64,000 nucleotides of DNA, taken from Candidatus Obscuribacterales bacterium. Lineage in GTDB: Bacteria > Cyanobacteriota > Vampirovibrionia > Obscuribacterales > Obscuribacteraceae. Under the pieces are notes generated by a model that saw nothing but the letters and a program-made list of their open reading frames with translations, searched no databases and was not told where the DNA came from. The translations under genes and the position numbers were made by a program. Positions within the stretch are counted from its first letter, which is position 1. Each line of letters begins with the position of its first letter. Shown here one piece after another: positions 17,008-25,507 of the stretch. The stretch is from positions 1 to 64,000 of the forward strand of contig JAIEOQ010000010.1 in NCBI GenBank assembly GCA_019750335.1, read 5' to 3'.

Positions 17008-18459
17008 TCAGCAGGCCGAAAGTTGGTGGCGAAGTAAGGATCGCGAGCCGGATTCACCACAATGTTTTAAGTTAGGAATCACCTTTCCCGGATTACAAAT
17101 CAACTGTGGATCAAAGCTGTTTTTCAAGGAAGTCATTGCCGCCAATGAAGCCTGATCGAAAGCTAAAGGCATTTCTTGGATTTTCTCCACCCCGATCCCG
17201 TGCTCTCCGGATAAAGTTCCACCCAAACGCACACAAAGCTCTAAAATTTCTTTAGCAGCCCGCAAAACAGCTTGTACTTCAGCTTCCCGCTCGCGATCGT
17301 ACAAAAGCGCCGGATGCAAATTACCGTCTCCAGCATGATATATGTTTGAGATGGGTAATCGATATTTCTTACCAATCTCAGCGATAGCAATAATTGCTTC
17401 TCTAAGTTTGGAACGCGGAATTACTCCATCAAGTACATAGCCGTGGGGAGCAATTCTACCCAAAGAAGCAAAAGCTGATTTACGCGCTTTCCAAATTGAC
17501 GCGCGCGAACTTGCGTCCTCTGCCCAATGCACTTCAAGCAAATTATTTGCTTTGGCAATCGCTTCCACTTTACGGCAGATAATATCAATTCCGGCTTTTG
17601 GTCCATCAAGCTCAACGATCAATAAGGCACCGGCCGACAGATTTAAACCCAAATGCAAAGACTGCTCCACACAGCCAAGAGAAAGGGCATCGATCATCTC
17701 CATGGCGCAAGGAATGATACCGGCAGCGATGATATCCGAAACCGCCTGCCCACCTGATTCAAGATCAGGAAAATAAGCAAGCATTGTTTCTACTTGTTCG
17801 GCGTTCGGCGTCAAGCGTAAATAAGCTTCGGTAACTACACCTAAGGTTCCTTCCGAACCGACAATTACACCGAGCAAATCCAAAGAGAGCGAATCGCGAT
17901 ACGCACCGCCGACGGTGACAATCTCACCGTCTGGCAAAACCATTTTCATACCGACAACATTATTGCCGGTCATTCCATACTTCAAAGTATGAGCACCACC
18001 GGCATTCTCTGCTATATTTCCGCCGATTGTTGACGCTGCTTGGCTAGACGGATCGGGAGCGAAGTTCAAACCGTAATGCTTTGCCGACTGGCTCACCGAA
18101 ATGTTTGTGACACCGACTTGCACATGTGCAACCATTTCAGCCGGATCAATATTGATTATCCGTGTCAAGCGAGTGAGAACCAGACTGACTCCACCGCATA
18201 CGGCAGTAGCACCGCCGGAGAGTCCTGTACCGGCGCCGCGCGGCGTAAAAGGCACCGCATAACGCTGACAAAGACGAACAACTGCGCTCACTTCCTCTGT
18301 GCTGCCGGGAAGAACGACCAGATCCGGGCTAGCCAGATCAAGCGTTTCGGCATCGCATTCATACAAAGCCAGATCCACTGCTGACGACAAAACATAATAG
18401 TCGCCAACTATCTGCTTCAGTGCTGTTTCAAATTCACTACTTAATTTCAATTCAATCAA
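17008..18459 (-). CDS. glcD: FAD-binding oxidase, GlcD/lactate dehydrogenase-like
   Basis: The 483-residue protein is an FAD_binding_4/FAD-oxidase C-type flavoprotein like the glycolate oxidase subunit GlcD. Visible motifs are the FAD pyrophosphate loop PRGAGTGLSGGA near residue 75, the GGNIAENAGGAHTLKYG block, GSEGTLGVVTEAYLRL, and the C-terminal HAGDGNLHP and SGEHGIGVEK. It would oxidise a 2-hydroxy acid and pass electrons to the quinone pool or a partner; glcE and glcF are not next to it. The TTG start overlaps the upstream stop (TTGA), implying coupling to the TonB-C lipoprotein gene. Confidence 0.85.
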   Translation of the reverse strand: MIELKLSSEFETALKQIVGDYYVLSSAVDLALYECDAETLDLASPDLVVLPGSTEEVSAVVRLCQRYAVPFTPRGAGTGLSGGATAVCGGVSLVLTRLTRIINIDPAEMVAHVQVGVTNISVSQSAKHYGLNFAPDPSSQAASTIGGNIAENAGGAHTLKYGMTGNNVVGMKMVLPDGEIVTVGGAYRDSLSLDLLGVIVGSEGTLGVVTEAYLRLTPNAEQVETMLAYFPDLESGGQAVSDIIAAGIIPCAMEMIDALSLGCVEQSLHLGLNLSAGALLIVELDGPKAGIDIICRKVEAIAKANNLLEVHWAEDASSRASIWKARKSAFASLGRIAPHGYVLDGVIPRSKLREAIIAIAEIGKKYRLPISNIYHAGDGNLHPALLYDREREAEVQAVLRAAKEILELCVRLGGTLSGEHGIGVEKIQEMPLAFDQASLAAMTSLKNSFDPQLICNPGKVIPNLKHCGESGSRSLLRHQLSAC

Positions 18460-19229
18460 CGATTCGGCAAAGTTTCTCGATCACCCATAGTATAGCGAAA
18501 ACCATCGCCGCCGTAATTTTGAGTGAACGTACCGTTTTTCGGTACCATCATTCGTTTGGAGCCCGGGGGAAACTGCAGCAAATTGACATCGCCATCGAGT
18601 GATTTTACGGTTTGAAAAACAATGACATTAAAGAGGATATTCGCACTTTTTTCTTGTATTTGCGGATTTTGAATATGTCCGTCTCTGGTCACGACATAAC
18701 TAATCCGGCAAAGCAAAGGCGGGCTGTGACGGAAGGCCACTTTTGCCAAGAAGTTAAAACGAGCATAAATAGCTTCAGCCACTTGTTTATGCCAAGCATC
18801 CCAAAGGAGCTGCATTTCAGGAGTGCTGTCCGGATCTTGGGGATCAATTACCGGTCTTCCTTGCTGCAACGGGGGTTCGGGCATATTGTCACCCTGTCCG
18901 TCAAAAGGGTTAAAATTACCGGGCATCGGCTGCATAGCTTGCACCGGTGCGCGTCTTTGCTCTTGGGCCTGCAAGTTAAACGGTTTGACCGGTTTGCCTG
19001 GTTTGTCCATCTTAAAAGCTTCTTTCGGCGCTTCTAAAATCAAGTCTTTATCATTGTCACCAGCGAAAGGATCGGCAAGCGGATCGACATCGCTTCGTCT
19101 CAAACCGGCAGCATCATCTCTTTTCCCTTGTTCTTGAACCGAACCTTTTAAGACTTCAGCCTGAGCTTGAGGAAAACAAGCCGATAGCAACAAGACTAAA
19201 AGCAGTTGGCTACATAGAATTTGATTCAT
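18456..19229 (-). CDS. TonB C-terminal-like lipoprotein
   Basis: The 257-residue protein starts with a lipoprotein signal (hydrophobic LLLVLLLSAC, LSAC lipobox with Cys at about 18), a long Pro/Gln-rich disordered linker (about 60-130), then a domain that resembles the TonB C-terminal fold (WHKQVAEAIYARFN, LCRISYVVTRDGHI, LFNVIVFQTVKSL). Because the membrane part is a cleaved lipid signal, it is not an ordinary energy-transducing TonB anchored in the inner membrane. It is coupled by overlap to the GlcD gene. Function unknown. Confidence 0.65.
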   Translation of the reverse strand: MNQILCSQLLLVLLLSACFPQAQAEVLKGSVQEQGKRDDAAGLRRSDVDPLADPFAGDNDKDLILEAPKEAFKMDKPGKPVKPFNLQAQEQRRAPVQAMQPMPGNFNPFDGQGDNMPEPPLQQGRPVIDPQDPDSTPEMQLLWDAWHKQVAEAIYARFNFLAKVAFRHSPPLLCRISYVVTRDGHIQNPQIQEKSANILFNVIVFQTVKSLDGDVNLLQFPPGSKRMMVPKNGTFTQNYGGDGFRYTMGDRETLPNR

Positions 19230-19361
19230 TAAGAAGAGTTCTCAAGCGGCGTTATTTTACTGTAAACCGAAGATGAGCAAAAGTAAATGAGAATTTCCCG
19301 AAATCCAACCGGTGGCACCCGATATGGCACATAATCTTAACCGACACAGCTTGGATAAACC

Positions 19362-20147
19362 ATGAACAGATCAATTATCGATAGTCACGCTCACCTGGGC
19401 TGGGATTCCTTCAAGGAGGATCAAGCCGAAGTCATAAAACGAGCTCAAGAAAGCGGCGTCTGCCAAATTGTGCAAGCCGGAGTAGATTTTGCCGGCACGG
19501 AAAGCATGCTCAAACTAGCCGAGAGCCATGACTGGATTTTTAACGGAGTTGGTCTTCATCCTCACGAAGCCAAACATTGGTCGGCTAATTCGGCTGATTT
19601 CATCCGCCAGACTTGTAAACACCCTTCAATAGTCGCCATTGGCGAATGCGGTCTGGATTTTTATTACGAGCACAGCGATAAAGAATCGCAAATTCAGGTT
19701 TTTATCGAACAAGTTCGCTTGGCCGTTGAATTAAATATGCCTTTGATTATTCATACTCGCGACGCCTGGTCTGAGACTTTCGAGATTTTAAGAAAAGAAG
19801 GGGGCGGTAGATTAAAAGGTGTTTTTCACTGTTTTACCGGCGGGCCGGAGCATTTAGAAGAGATTAGCGACCTTGATTTTTATGTTTCTTTCTCCGGGAT
19901 ATTAACTTTCAAAAATGCGCAAAACATTCAAGCAGCCGCCCCTTTAATCAAGCCAGAGCGTTATTTAGTGGAAACCGATTGCCCTTATCTGGCACCGGAA
20001 GGCAAACGCGGCAAAAGAAACGAACCTAGCTTTATCTGGTTTACAGCCAAAAAATTAGCCGAATTGCGGGGATGCTCCCTCGAGCTGGTGGCTAGCGAGA
20101 GCTCTAACAATGCCAGACGCCTATTTTCGCTACCTCAGCTTCAATAA
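19362..20147 (+). CDS. tatD: TatD family metal-dependent hydrolase
   Basis: TatD proteins are metal-dependent DNases/hydrolases with a TIM barrel. The 261-residue protein shows the full set of metal ligands: IDSHAHL (HxH), GECGLDFYYE (the central Glu), IIHTRDA, HCFTGG and the final ETDCPYLAP. The length equals that of typical TatD/YcfH members. It stands alone on the + strand, divergent from the TonB-C lipoprotein gene. Confidence 0.9.
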   Translation: MNRSIIDSHAHLGWDSFKEDQAEVIKRAQESGVCQIVQAGVDFAGTESMLKLAESHDWIFNGVGLHPHEAKHWSANSADFIRQTCKHPSIVAIGECGLDFYYEHSDKESQIQVFIEQVRLAVELNMPLIIHTRDAWSETFEILRKEGGGRLKGVFHCFTGGPEHLEEISDLDFYVSFSGILTFKNAQNIQAAAPLIKPERYLVETDCPYLAPEGKRGKRNEPSFIWFTAKKLAELRGCSLELVASESSNNARRLFSLPQLQ

Positions 20148-20200
20148 ACATTTAGCCCTTTCCAATAGGCCTAATCCGCCAAACATGACATAATGGCACG

Positions 20201-20269
20201 GTGGCCTCCACGGAGGCTCACTCTGGAATCTCTTAATTCTGGATAGTAGTTCAAACAAATTGGATAGTA
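20201..20269 (+). promoter_or_regulatory. Structured leader of the RRM gene: hairpin plus two direct repeats
   Basis: A hairpin (GTGGCCTCC paired with GGAGGCTCAC, one bulged T) occupies 20201-20221. Two copies of TGGATAGTA lie at 20240-20248 and 20261-20269, exactly 21 nt apart. The second copy ends 7 nt before the ATG and supplies the only Shine-Dalgarno-like GGAT. RRM proteins of cyanobacteria are cold-regulated through their 5' leader, so an RNA-level control, possibly by the protein itself, is plausible. Confidence 0.45.
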
Positions 20270-20276
20270 AAAGTAC

Positions 20277-20573
20277 ATGAATAAGAAGATATTTGTCGGC
20301 AACCTTTCATTTAAGCTCACCGAAGCAGACGTAGAACGGCTCTTTGCAGAGTCTGGTCAAGTAGTCTCTGTTGTCATCCCAACGGATGCCGAAACAGGTA
20401 GAAAGAGAGGTTTTGCGTTCGTTGAGATGGGTACCACAGCTGAAGCCGAAGCCGCTATTCAAGCGCTTAACGGTCAAGAAGTGGAAGGCCGTCAAATTGC
20501 CGTAAGCATGTCCAAGCCGCGTGAAAACAGACCGCGCACTGGCAGCGGTTCCGGCGGTGGACGTCGCTACTAA
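20277..20573 (+). CDS. RNA-binding protein with one RRM domain (cyanobacterial Rbp type)
   Basis: This 98-residue protein is a single RNA recognition motif with a short Gly/Arg-rich tail. RNP2 (IFVGNLSF) is at residues 4-11 and RNP1 (KRGFAFVEM) at about 43-51, with the aromatic residues that stack on RNA. The C-terminal PRENRPRTGSGSGGGRRY tail matches the glycine-rich tails of cold-induced cyanobacterial Rbp proteins. It probably works as an RNA chaperone or translation regulator. The gene is monocistronic, with a structured leader and a strong terminator. Confidence 0.9.
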   Translation: MNKKIFVGNLSFKLTEADVERLFAESGQVVSVVIPTDAETGRKRGFAFVEMGTTAEAEAAIQALNGQEVEGRQIAVSMSKPRENRPRTGSGSGGGRRY

Positions 20574-20600
20574 GAATTAAGAGCCACAAGCTTTTAAATT

Positions 20601-20643
20601 AAAAGGAAAGGGGTCGAGCATTAAGCTCGACCCCTTTCCTTTT
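20601..20643 (+). terminator. Strong rho-independent terminator after the RRM gene
   Basis: A 19-bp perfect stem (AAAAGGAAAGGGGTCGAGC and its complement) with an ATTAA loop ends in TTTCCTTTT. It lies 28 nt after the RRM gene stop. The A-rich 5' side makes it potentially bidirectional, but no minus-strand gene ends here. Confidence 0.9.
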
Positions 20644-20741
20644 ACTGTCACCGCCCGCAATACCAATTGCGATCACTTTTCGATTACAATCACTCATCAC
20701 TATAGGTTGGTGCCCAAGCTGATTATGTGTATGATGAAATC

Positions 20742-21422
20742 ATGGCCAAAATTCTTTTAGTCGAAGACGAGCAAGACTTAGCACACTTAATCCGCAACTG
20801 GCTGGAGCGAGAGCACCATCTTGTTGAACTCTCAGAGAACGGACATGATGCTTTGTGCAGCATGGAATTGAATAAATATGATGTGATCATTCTTGATATC
20901 ATGCTGCCCGGCATGAACGGCCTTGAAGTTTGCCGCAAATATAGACAAGCCAAGGGTAATACGCCGATTTTGATGATTACAGCCAAAAACAGCATCGATG
21001 ACAAAGAGAGCGGACTGGACGCCGGTGCCGACGATTATTTGACCAAACCTTTTCATTTAAAGGAAGTGGCCGCCAGAGTACGAGCATTATTACGCCGCGG
21101 GATAAGCTTACCGAGCAACGTTCTTAAAATTCGCGACATCACAATCGACCCGGTCGATTACAAAGTCACTAAAGCCGGTCTGGAAATTCATCTTTTACCG
21201 CAAGAATTTCGTCTGCTTGAATTTTTAGCTCGTCACCCCAATCAAGTATTCAGCGCCGAGGATCTTCTAAGCAGTGTCTGGGAATCGGATACCCCTGCCA
21301 TGATCGACACGGTGCGTGGACATATTAAAAGGATTCGAAAAAAGCTGGACACTCCTGGCGCTTCATCAATAATCTCCAACGTATATGGCTTGGGTTACAA
21401 AATAGAAAGTTCTCGATGTTAA
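20742..21422 (+). CDS. OmpR-family response regulator
   Basis: The 226-residue protein has a receiver domain (AKILLVEDEQDLAHLI; phospho-acceptor Asp in VIILDIMLPGMNG; TKPFHLKEV with the conserved Lys) and an OmpR/PhoB winged-helix output domain (LPQEFRLLEFLARHPNQVFSAEDLLSSVW, DTVRGHIKRIRKKL). The start at 20742 matches the normal receiver N-terminus; a GTG at 20727 is also in frame. The stop overlaps the start of the histidine kinase gene by 7 nt, so the two form a two-component pair. Targets are unknown; no signal-specific neighbour is visible. Confidence 0.9.
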   Translation: MAKILLVEDEQDLAHLIRNWLEREHHLVELSENGHDALCSMELNKYDVIILDIMLPGMNGLEVCRKYRQAKGNTPILMITAKNSIDDKESGLDAGADDYLTKPFHLKEVAARVRALLRRGISLPSNVLKIRDITIDPVDYKVTKAGLEIHLLPQEFRLLEFLARHPNQVFSAEDLLSSVWESDTPAMIDTVRGHIKRIRKKLDTPGASSIISNVYGLGYKIESSRC

Positions 21423-22663
21423 AAAGCCTGCGCCGAAAGTTAACTTTATGGTTCATCGGACTATTCCTGGTGATCTACGGCTGTGGCGGTGCAACAGCAA
21501 TTTTTGTTTTTGAATCAGGATTGTCGGCAGCTATTGATGACGAAGTGGAAGCTTTAGCCGAAGAGATAATGCCTTCCATTCGTGTAATTAACGAACGCCC
21601 GAGCTTGAAACTTTGGGCCGCACACGCCGGACACTTGAAGATGCCGGCCAGCATTCAACTTTTTGATGCTGAGGGCAACCTATATGAAGCTTACGGACCG
21701 CCAGGCGTTCCCCGCTTAACTGAAGGACCGCTAAGCGGAATGATTAACGGCAAGAGTCTCTCATTGCGTTCGAATTACGAACGCTTGGATTTACCGAGTA
21801 AATATCCCGGTTATTTGCAAATTCAAATTTCAACCGGTCATCGTGACTCAGCGATTAATCAGTTGATTTTTACCATGCTTGTACTTGTTCCTTTTTTAGT
21901 AATAGCAGTCGGCTTAACCGGCTATATTTTTGCCGGGCAAGCCGTAGCGCCGGTAGCCAAATCAATGGATATTCTCAAACGTTTTGTCGCTGACGCCGGA
22001 CACGAATTCAACACGCCGGTAGCAGTTATTGAAGCCAGCATTCAAACTTTGGAAGAGTCTTTAAAAGAACACAATTTGCCCACGGACATCCTTGAAATTA
22101 TTGCTCGAGCCAGCACTGGTATGAAGGAGTTGGCAGCCGATCTGATCTTGTTGGCCAGTATCGATAGCCCGCAAGTGGAGCTGCCAAAAGACACTTTAAC
22201 TCTGGACGAAATAATTCAACCGTCATTTGAAGCAATGACTGAATTAGCTAAAAACAAGTCAATAAGCCTGACTCACTCACAGATCCCCGAAGCGACAATT
22301 TTCGGCAACGAACATGCGCTTAAAATCATGCTTTCAAACATACTTTCCAACGCCTTGAAATACACCGATAACAACGGTTCGGTACATCTGTCCGTCGATA
22401 AGAACGAGAACAGTATCAGCATCAGCGTTAAAGATAGCGGTATCGGTATTCCGAAAGAACATATTGAAAATATTTTTGACCGTTTTTATCGCGTCGAAAA
22501 ATCACGCTCTCGCTCAGCCGGTGGCTCCGGCTTAGGTTTATCTATCGTCAAAGCGATTATCGAAGTTCATAACGGCAATATAAAAGTTGAAAGTACTCCC
22601 GGCAAGGGCAGCGTTTTTATAATTACGCTGCCGACAAGCGGGCGTTCTTCATTTACGGGCTGA
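21416..22663 (+). CDS. Two-component sensor histidine kinase
   Basis: The 415-residue inner-membrane kinase has an N-terminal membrane helix (about 10-32), an extracytoplasmic sensor of about 120 residues, a second helix near 155-180, then dimerisation and catalytic domains. The H-box is DAGHEFNTPVAVIE, and the N, G1 and G2 boxes are visible as NILSNALKYT, VKDSGIGIP and GGSGLGLSIV. It is cotranslated with the upstream OmpR-type regulator. Its 3' end overlaps the convergent aspS by 11 nt. The sensed signal cannot be inferred. Confidence 0.9.
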   Translation: MLKSLRRKLTLWFIGLFLVIYGCGGATAIFVFESGLSAAIDDEVEALAEEIMPSIRVINERPSLKLWAAHAGHLKMPASIQLFDAEGNLYEAYGPPGVPRLTEGPLSGMINGKSLSLRSNYERLDLPSKYPGYLQIQISTGHRDSAINQLIFTMLVLVPFLVIAVGLTGYIFAGQAVAPVAKSMDILKRFVADAGHEFNTPVAVIEASIQTLEESLKEHNLPTDILEIIARASTGMKELAADLILLASIDSPQVELPKDTLTLDEIIQPSFEAMTELAKNKSISLTHSQIPEATIFGNEHALKIMLSNILSNALKYTDNNGSVHLSVDKNENSISISVKDSGIGIPKEHIENIFDRFYRVEKSRSRSAGGSGLGLSIVKAIIEVHNGNIKVESTPGKGSVFIITLPTSGRSSFTG

Positions 22664-23945
22664 TACGATTGCCATCACGGGGAAAGAGTGAAGCTTGACG
22701 GACATTGCTCAAACCAAGAAGCTGTTTTGTCAAACGTTCAAGACCAATGGCCAAGCCGCCGTGAGGGGGCATACCATAACGGAAGCATTGCAAATAATCG
22801 GCAAAATGCTCGGCTTTCATTCCTCTTGTTTCTAAAGACCAGAGCAACTGATCATATTCATGAATACGTTGTCCCCCCGTTGTTATTTCCAAACCGCGAA
22901 AAAGTAAATCGAAACTGTGACTTGCTTTTCCTGCTTTTGCGGGCATGGCATAAAAGGGACGTACAGCCCACGGATAATCAGTGACATAGACTAAATCACA
23001 GCCTTCTTCTTGGGCAAAATATGAACACAACAATCTTTCTGCTTCCGGATCCAAATCCTCGCTTTCCGCCTCACGCGGCTGCCAACCTAGTTTATTGCGC
23101 AAAAGCAGATGGGCGTCAGCCAGTTTAATCTGGGGGATTTGTGTCAGAGTCGGAACTTTACAGCCATACAAAGCCAGCTCAAAAGCACAATTTTCTTGCA
23201 GTTGCGCAAAAATATGAGCCAGCAATTTAGTTTGCAAATTAATCAATGTTTGTTCATTTTCAATAAAACCCATCTCTATATCCATACTCAAATATTCGTT
23301 CAAATGTCTGGGCGTATTATGTTCTTCAGCACGATAAACCGGACCGATTTCATATACCCGCTCAAAAACAGCCACCATCATCTGTTTATAAAACTGCGGA
23401 CTCTGAGCTAAATAAGCTTGCCGGCCAAAATAATCAAGAGCAAAAAGCTGGGCACCACCTTCAGTACCAGTTGCCACGATTTTCGGCGTGTGGATTTCAG
23501 TGAATTCTTCTTGGACCAGAAACTCTCTGAAAGCACGACAAATCTCTGCCTCAATTTTGAAAATAGCTCGCACAGCACGATTGCGTAAGGTCAAAGGACG
23601 ATAGTCTAAAAGCGCCGGCAAACCGAGCCCCTCCATACGCTTCTCTTTGCTAATCTCTACAGGCAAAGCGGCACAAGCTTGAGACAAAGGAGTAATCTCT
23701 TCGGCATGCAATTCCCACTCACCTGGTTTTGTTTTATGTGCCTGTAAAAGCCCGCTTACTACAACTGGAAGCTCTGGTCTAAGCACAACGGCAGAACTAT
23801 TGACAACGACCTGCAAAAATCCGTTTCGATCGCGCAAAATAATAAAAGCAAGAGCACCCAAGCTTCTTACAGCATGAATATGTCCGTGGATTTTTATTCT
23901 TTGCCCCGCATAAGTAGAAGCAGTAGCAGTCGTTACCTTTTTCAT
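22653..23945 (-). CDS. aspS: Aspartyl-tRNA synthetase, archaeal/non-discriminating type
   Basis: This class II synthetase charges tRNA-Asp and, in this subtype, often tRNA-Asn. The 430-residue length and layout (OB-fold, then catalytic core without the bacterial GAD insertion) match the short archaeal-type AspRS (AspS2). Motif 2 is around YEIGPVYRAEEHNTPRHLNE and motif 3 in GGLAIGLERLTKQL, with the subtype motif FRGLEITTGGQRIHEYDQL. Misacylated Asp-tRNA-Asn would then need GatCAB, not seen here. A GAGGTG precedes two adjacent ATG codons; the second (23945) has better spacing. Confidence 0.9.
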   Translation of the reverse strand: MKKVTTATASTYAGQRIKIHGHIHAVRSLGALAFIILRDRNGFLQVVVNSSAVVLRPELPVVVSGLLQAHKTKPGEWELHAEEITPLSQACAALPVEISKEKRMEGLGLPALLDYRPLTLRNRAVRAIFKIEAEICRAFREFLVQEEFTEIHTPKIVATGTEGGAQLFALDYFGRQAYLAQSPQFYKQMMVAVFERVYEIGPVYRAEEHNTPRHLNEYLSMDIEMGFIENEQTLINLQTKLLAHIFAQLQENCAFELALYGCKVPTLTQIPQIKLADAHLLLRNKLGWQPREAESEDLDPEAERLLCSYFAQEEGCDLVYVTDYPWAVRPFYAMPAKAGKASHSFDLLFRGLEITTGGQRIHEYDQLLWSLETRGMKAEHFADYLQCFRYGMPPHGGLAIGLERLTKQLLGLSNVRQASLFPRDGNRISP

Positions 23946-23963
23946 CATTCACCTCATAAAACA

Positions 23964-23995
23964 AAAGACCGCCGGCTTTTGAACCGGCGGTCTTT
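23964..23995 (-). terminator. Rho-independent terminator between the small ORF and aspS
   Basis: A 12-bp stem (AAAGACCGCCGG and its complement) with an 8-nt loop is followed, reading on the minus strand, by TTGTTTT. It lies between the dprA/small-ORF transcript and aspS, so aspS is expected to have its own promoter or rely on read-through. Confidence 0.8.
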
Positions 23996-24016
23996 CTCAT
24001 TTGCGATATTTTTTAT

Positions 24017-24145
24017 TTAAAGCAGATAAGTATCAGACCACCAGTCGGAGGACGGATCATTATCATTATTGTTGGCAACAGCGGCTGGCTGAGCGTTAGG
24101 TCTCTCAGACGACAATATTTCAAGTTCTAGAAATAACGAACTCAC
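24017..24145 (-). CDS. Small ORF of 42 residues, unassigned
   Basis: The GTG-initiated frame has a good Shine-Dalgarno (AGAGGAA about 6 nt upstream) and ends 22 nt before a strong terminator, so transcription, initiation and termination signals are all in place. The peptide begins with a hydrophobic/acidic stretch (FLELEILSSE), continues with an NNNNDND run and ends in SDWWSDTYLL. It follows dprA by 80 nt. I do not recognise it. A short leader plus an aromatic tail could suggest a processed peptide, but no modification enzyme is adjacent. Low complexity limits certainty. Confidence 0.5.
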   Translation of the reverse strand: MSSLFLELEILSSERPNAQPAAVANNNDNDPSSDWWSDTYLL

Positions 24146-24225
24146 CGCAGTTCCTCTTGCGCTTTAAGTTCATACTAAGTTGGTGCTCTGTCCCAGTCAA
24201 GATATTATTTCTTTATCTGTACGGC

Positions 24226-25395
24226 TTATTCAGGCAAAATCGGCTCAGCATTAGACAAAAGACTGGAACGATAAAGAACATACCAGTCGCCCGGCAAACG
24301 ATTCACCACTCCGGCAAGCTCGAGCATAGTCAAAGTCGCCGACATCTCTCCGGCTGCCATGCCAGTTTTTTGACAAAGGACATCAAAATGAATCGGTTCG
24401 GCTGAAAGCAATTCATAGACTTCTTTTTCACGCCCGTATAATTCAACCATTGTCGTCACATTCCGCCCATCGTCAACCTGCACCCACTCTAGCTCATCCA
24501 TAACTTGTTGCGGTTTGCGCAAGATATGAGCCATGTTCCTGGCGATTAAATCGTTCGGTCCTTCGGACATAACGCTGTCAATTCTTCCTGGAACAGCGAA
24601 CACTTCACGATTCTGCTCAAAAGCAAGACGTGCTGTAATCAAAGAACCGGAATTGAGATTACCCTCAATTACTAATACAGCTCTGGAAAGCCCGCTAACG
24701 ATACGATTACGTTCCGGAAAGCGAAACTTATCCGGTTTAGTGCCCGGAAAATATTCCGAAACAACAATTCCTTTTCCTTCCTCAATCATCGTTTTGAACA
24801 AACGTTTATTGGTGGAAGGATAACAATTATCCGCGCCGCAAGGCAAAACAGCAATCGTTTTGCTACCGCCCTCAATTGCGCCCCAATGAGATAAAGAGTC
24901 AATACCTAAGGCCATGCCGCTGGCTATATGGACCCCTTGTTCGCTTAAATAACGACTGAATTCCTTAGCGATTCGTTGCCCGTAATTTGTCGGATTACGG
25001 GTACCGACAATGCCTATAACCCAATTAAAATCGGCTTCGGAAAAAGCCCCATTAATATAAAGTACAGCCGGCGGATCATGAATTTGACGCAAACGGAAAG
25101 GATAGCGCTCGTCGATAAATGGCACAGCACTGATCCCACTTTTGCGTAGCTCTTCCAGAAGCGCTTGTGGTTCTATTTCATTGCGTTTAGCCATAAATTT
25201 TTCAAGCAAGTGCTCATTGAACCCAGCCATACGCATAAGCACTTCTTTTGAGGCATTCCAGGCAGTTTTCAAACTCTCAAGGCGTTCATAAAGATAACGA
25301 ATTTTAGCGGTGCCAATGCCGCAGCCTTTCACCTGATCGAAAGCCAGCCAATAGGCCAGCTCCTCTTCGTTCAATTGCCCATCCTCGTCAGCCAT
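24226..25395 (-). CDS. dprA: DNA processing protein DprA
   Basis: DprA loads RecA on incoming single-stranded DNA during natural transformation. The 389-residue protein has an N-terminal SAM-like region with a helix-hairpin-helix segment (KGCGIGTAKIRYL), the Rossmann-fold DprA core with GTRNPTNYGQRIAKEFSR, SGMALGIDSLSHWGA, VLPCGADNCYPSTNKRL and SGSLITARLAFEQNREVFAVPG, and a C-terminal winged helix (about 325-385). This last domain closely resembles the wing in the chimeric protein at 50694-51803. GGAGAG precedes the ATG by 3 nt. Confidence 0.93.
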   Translation of the reverse strand: MADEDGQLNEEELAYWLAFDQVKGCGIGTAKIRYLYERLESLKTAWNASKEVLMRMAGFNEHLLEKFMAKRNEIEPQALLEELRKSGISAVPFIDERYPFRLRQIHDPPAVLYINGAFSEADFNWVIGIVGTRNPTNYGQRIAKEFSRYLSEQGVHIASGMALGIDSLSHWGAIEGGSKTIAVLPCGADNCYPSTNKRLFKTMIEEGKGIVVSEYFPGTKPDKFRFPERNRIVSGLSRAVLVIEGNLNSGSLITARLAFEQNREVFAVPGRIDSVMSEGPNDLIARNMAHILRKPQQVMDELEWVQVDDGRNVTTMVELYGREKEVYELLSAEPIHFDVLCQKTGMAAGEMSATLTMLELAGVVNRLPGDWYVLYRSSLLSNAEPILPE

Positions 25396-25507
25396 GGTCT
25401 CTCCGGATTTATGGAAACTAACTCGACCTTCGTAATTTCACCACAGACAGCCAATTTGATCATCAAATATATTGAATTAGCATTCTTGACTTCCGCATAT
25501 TCTATTC

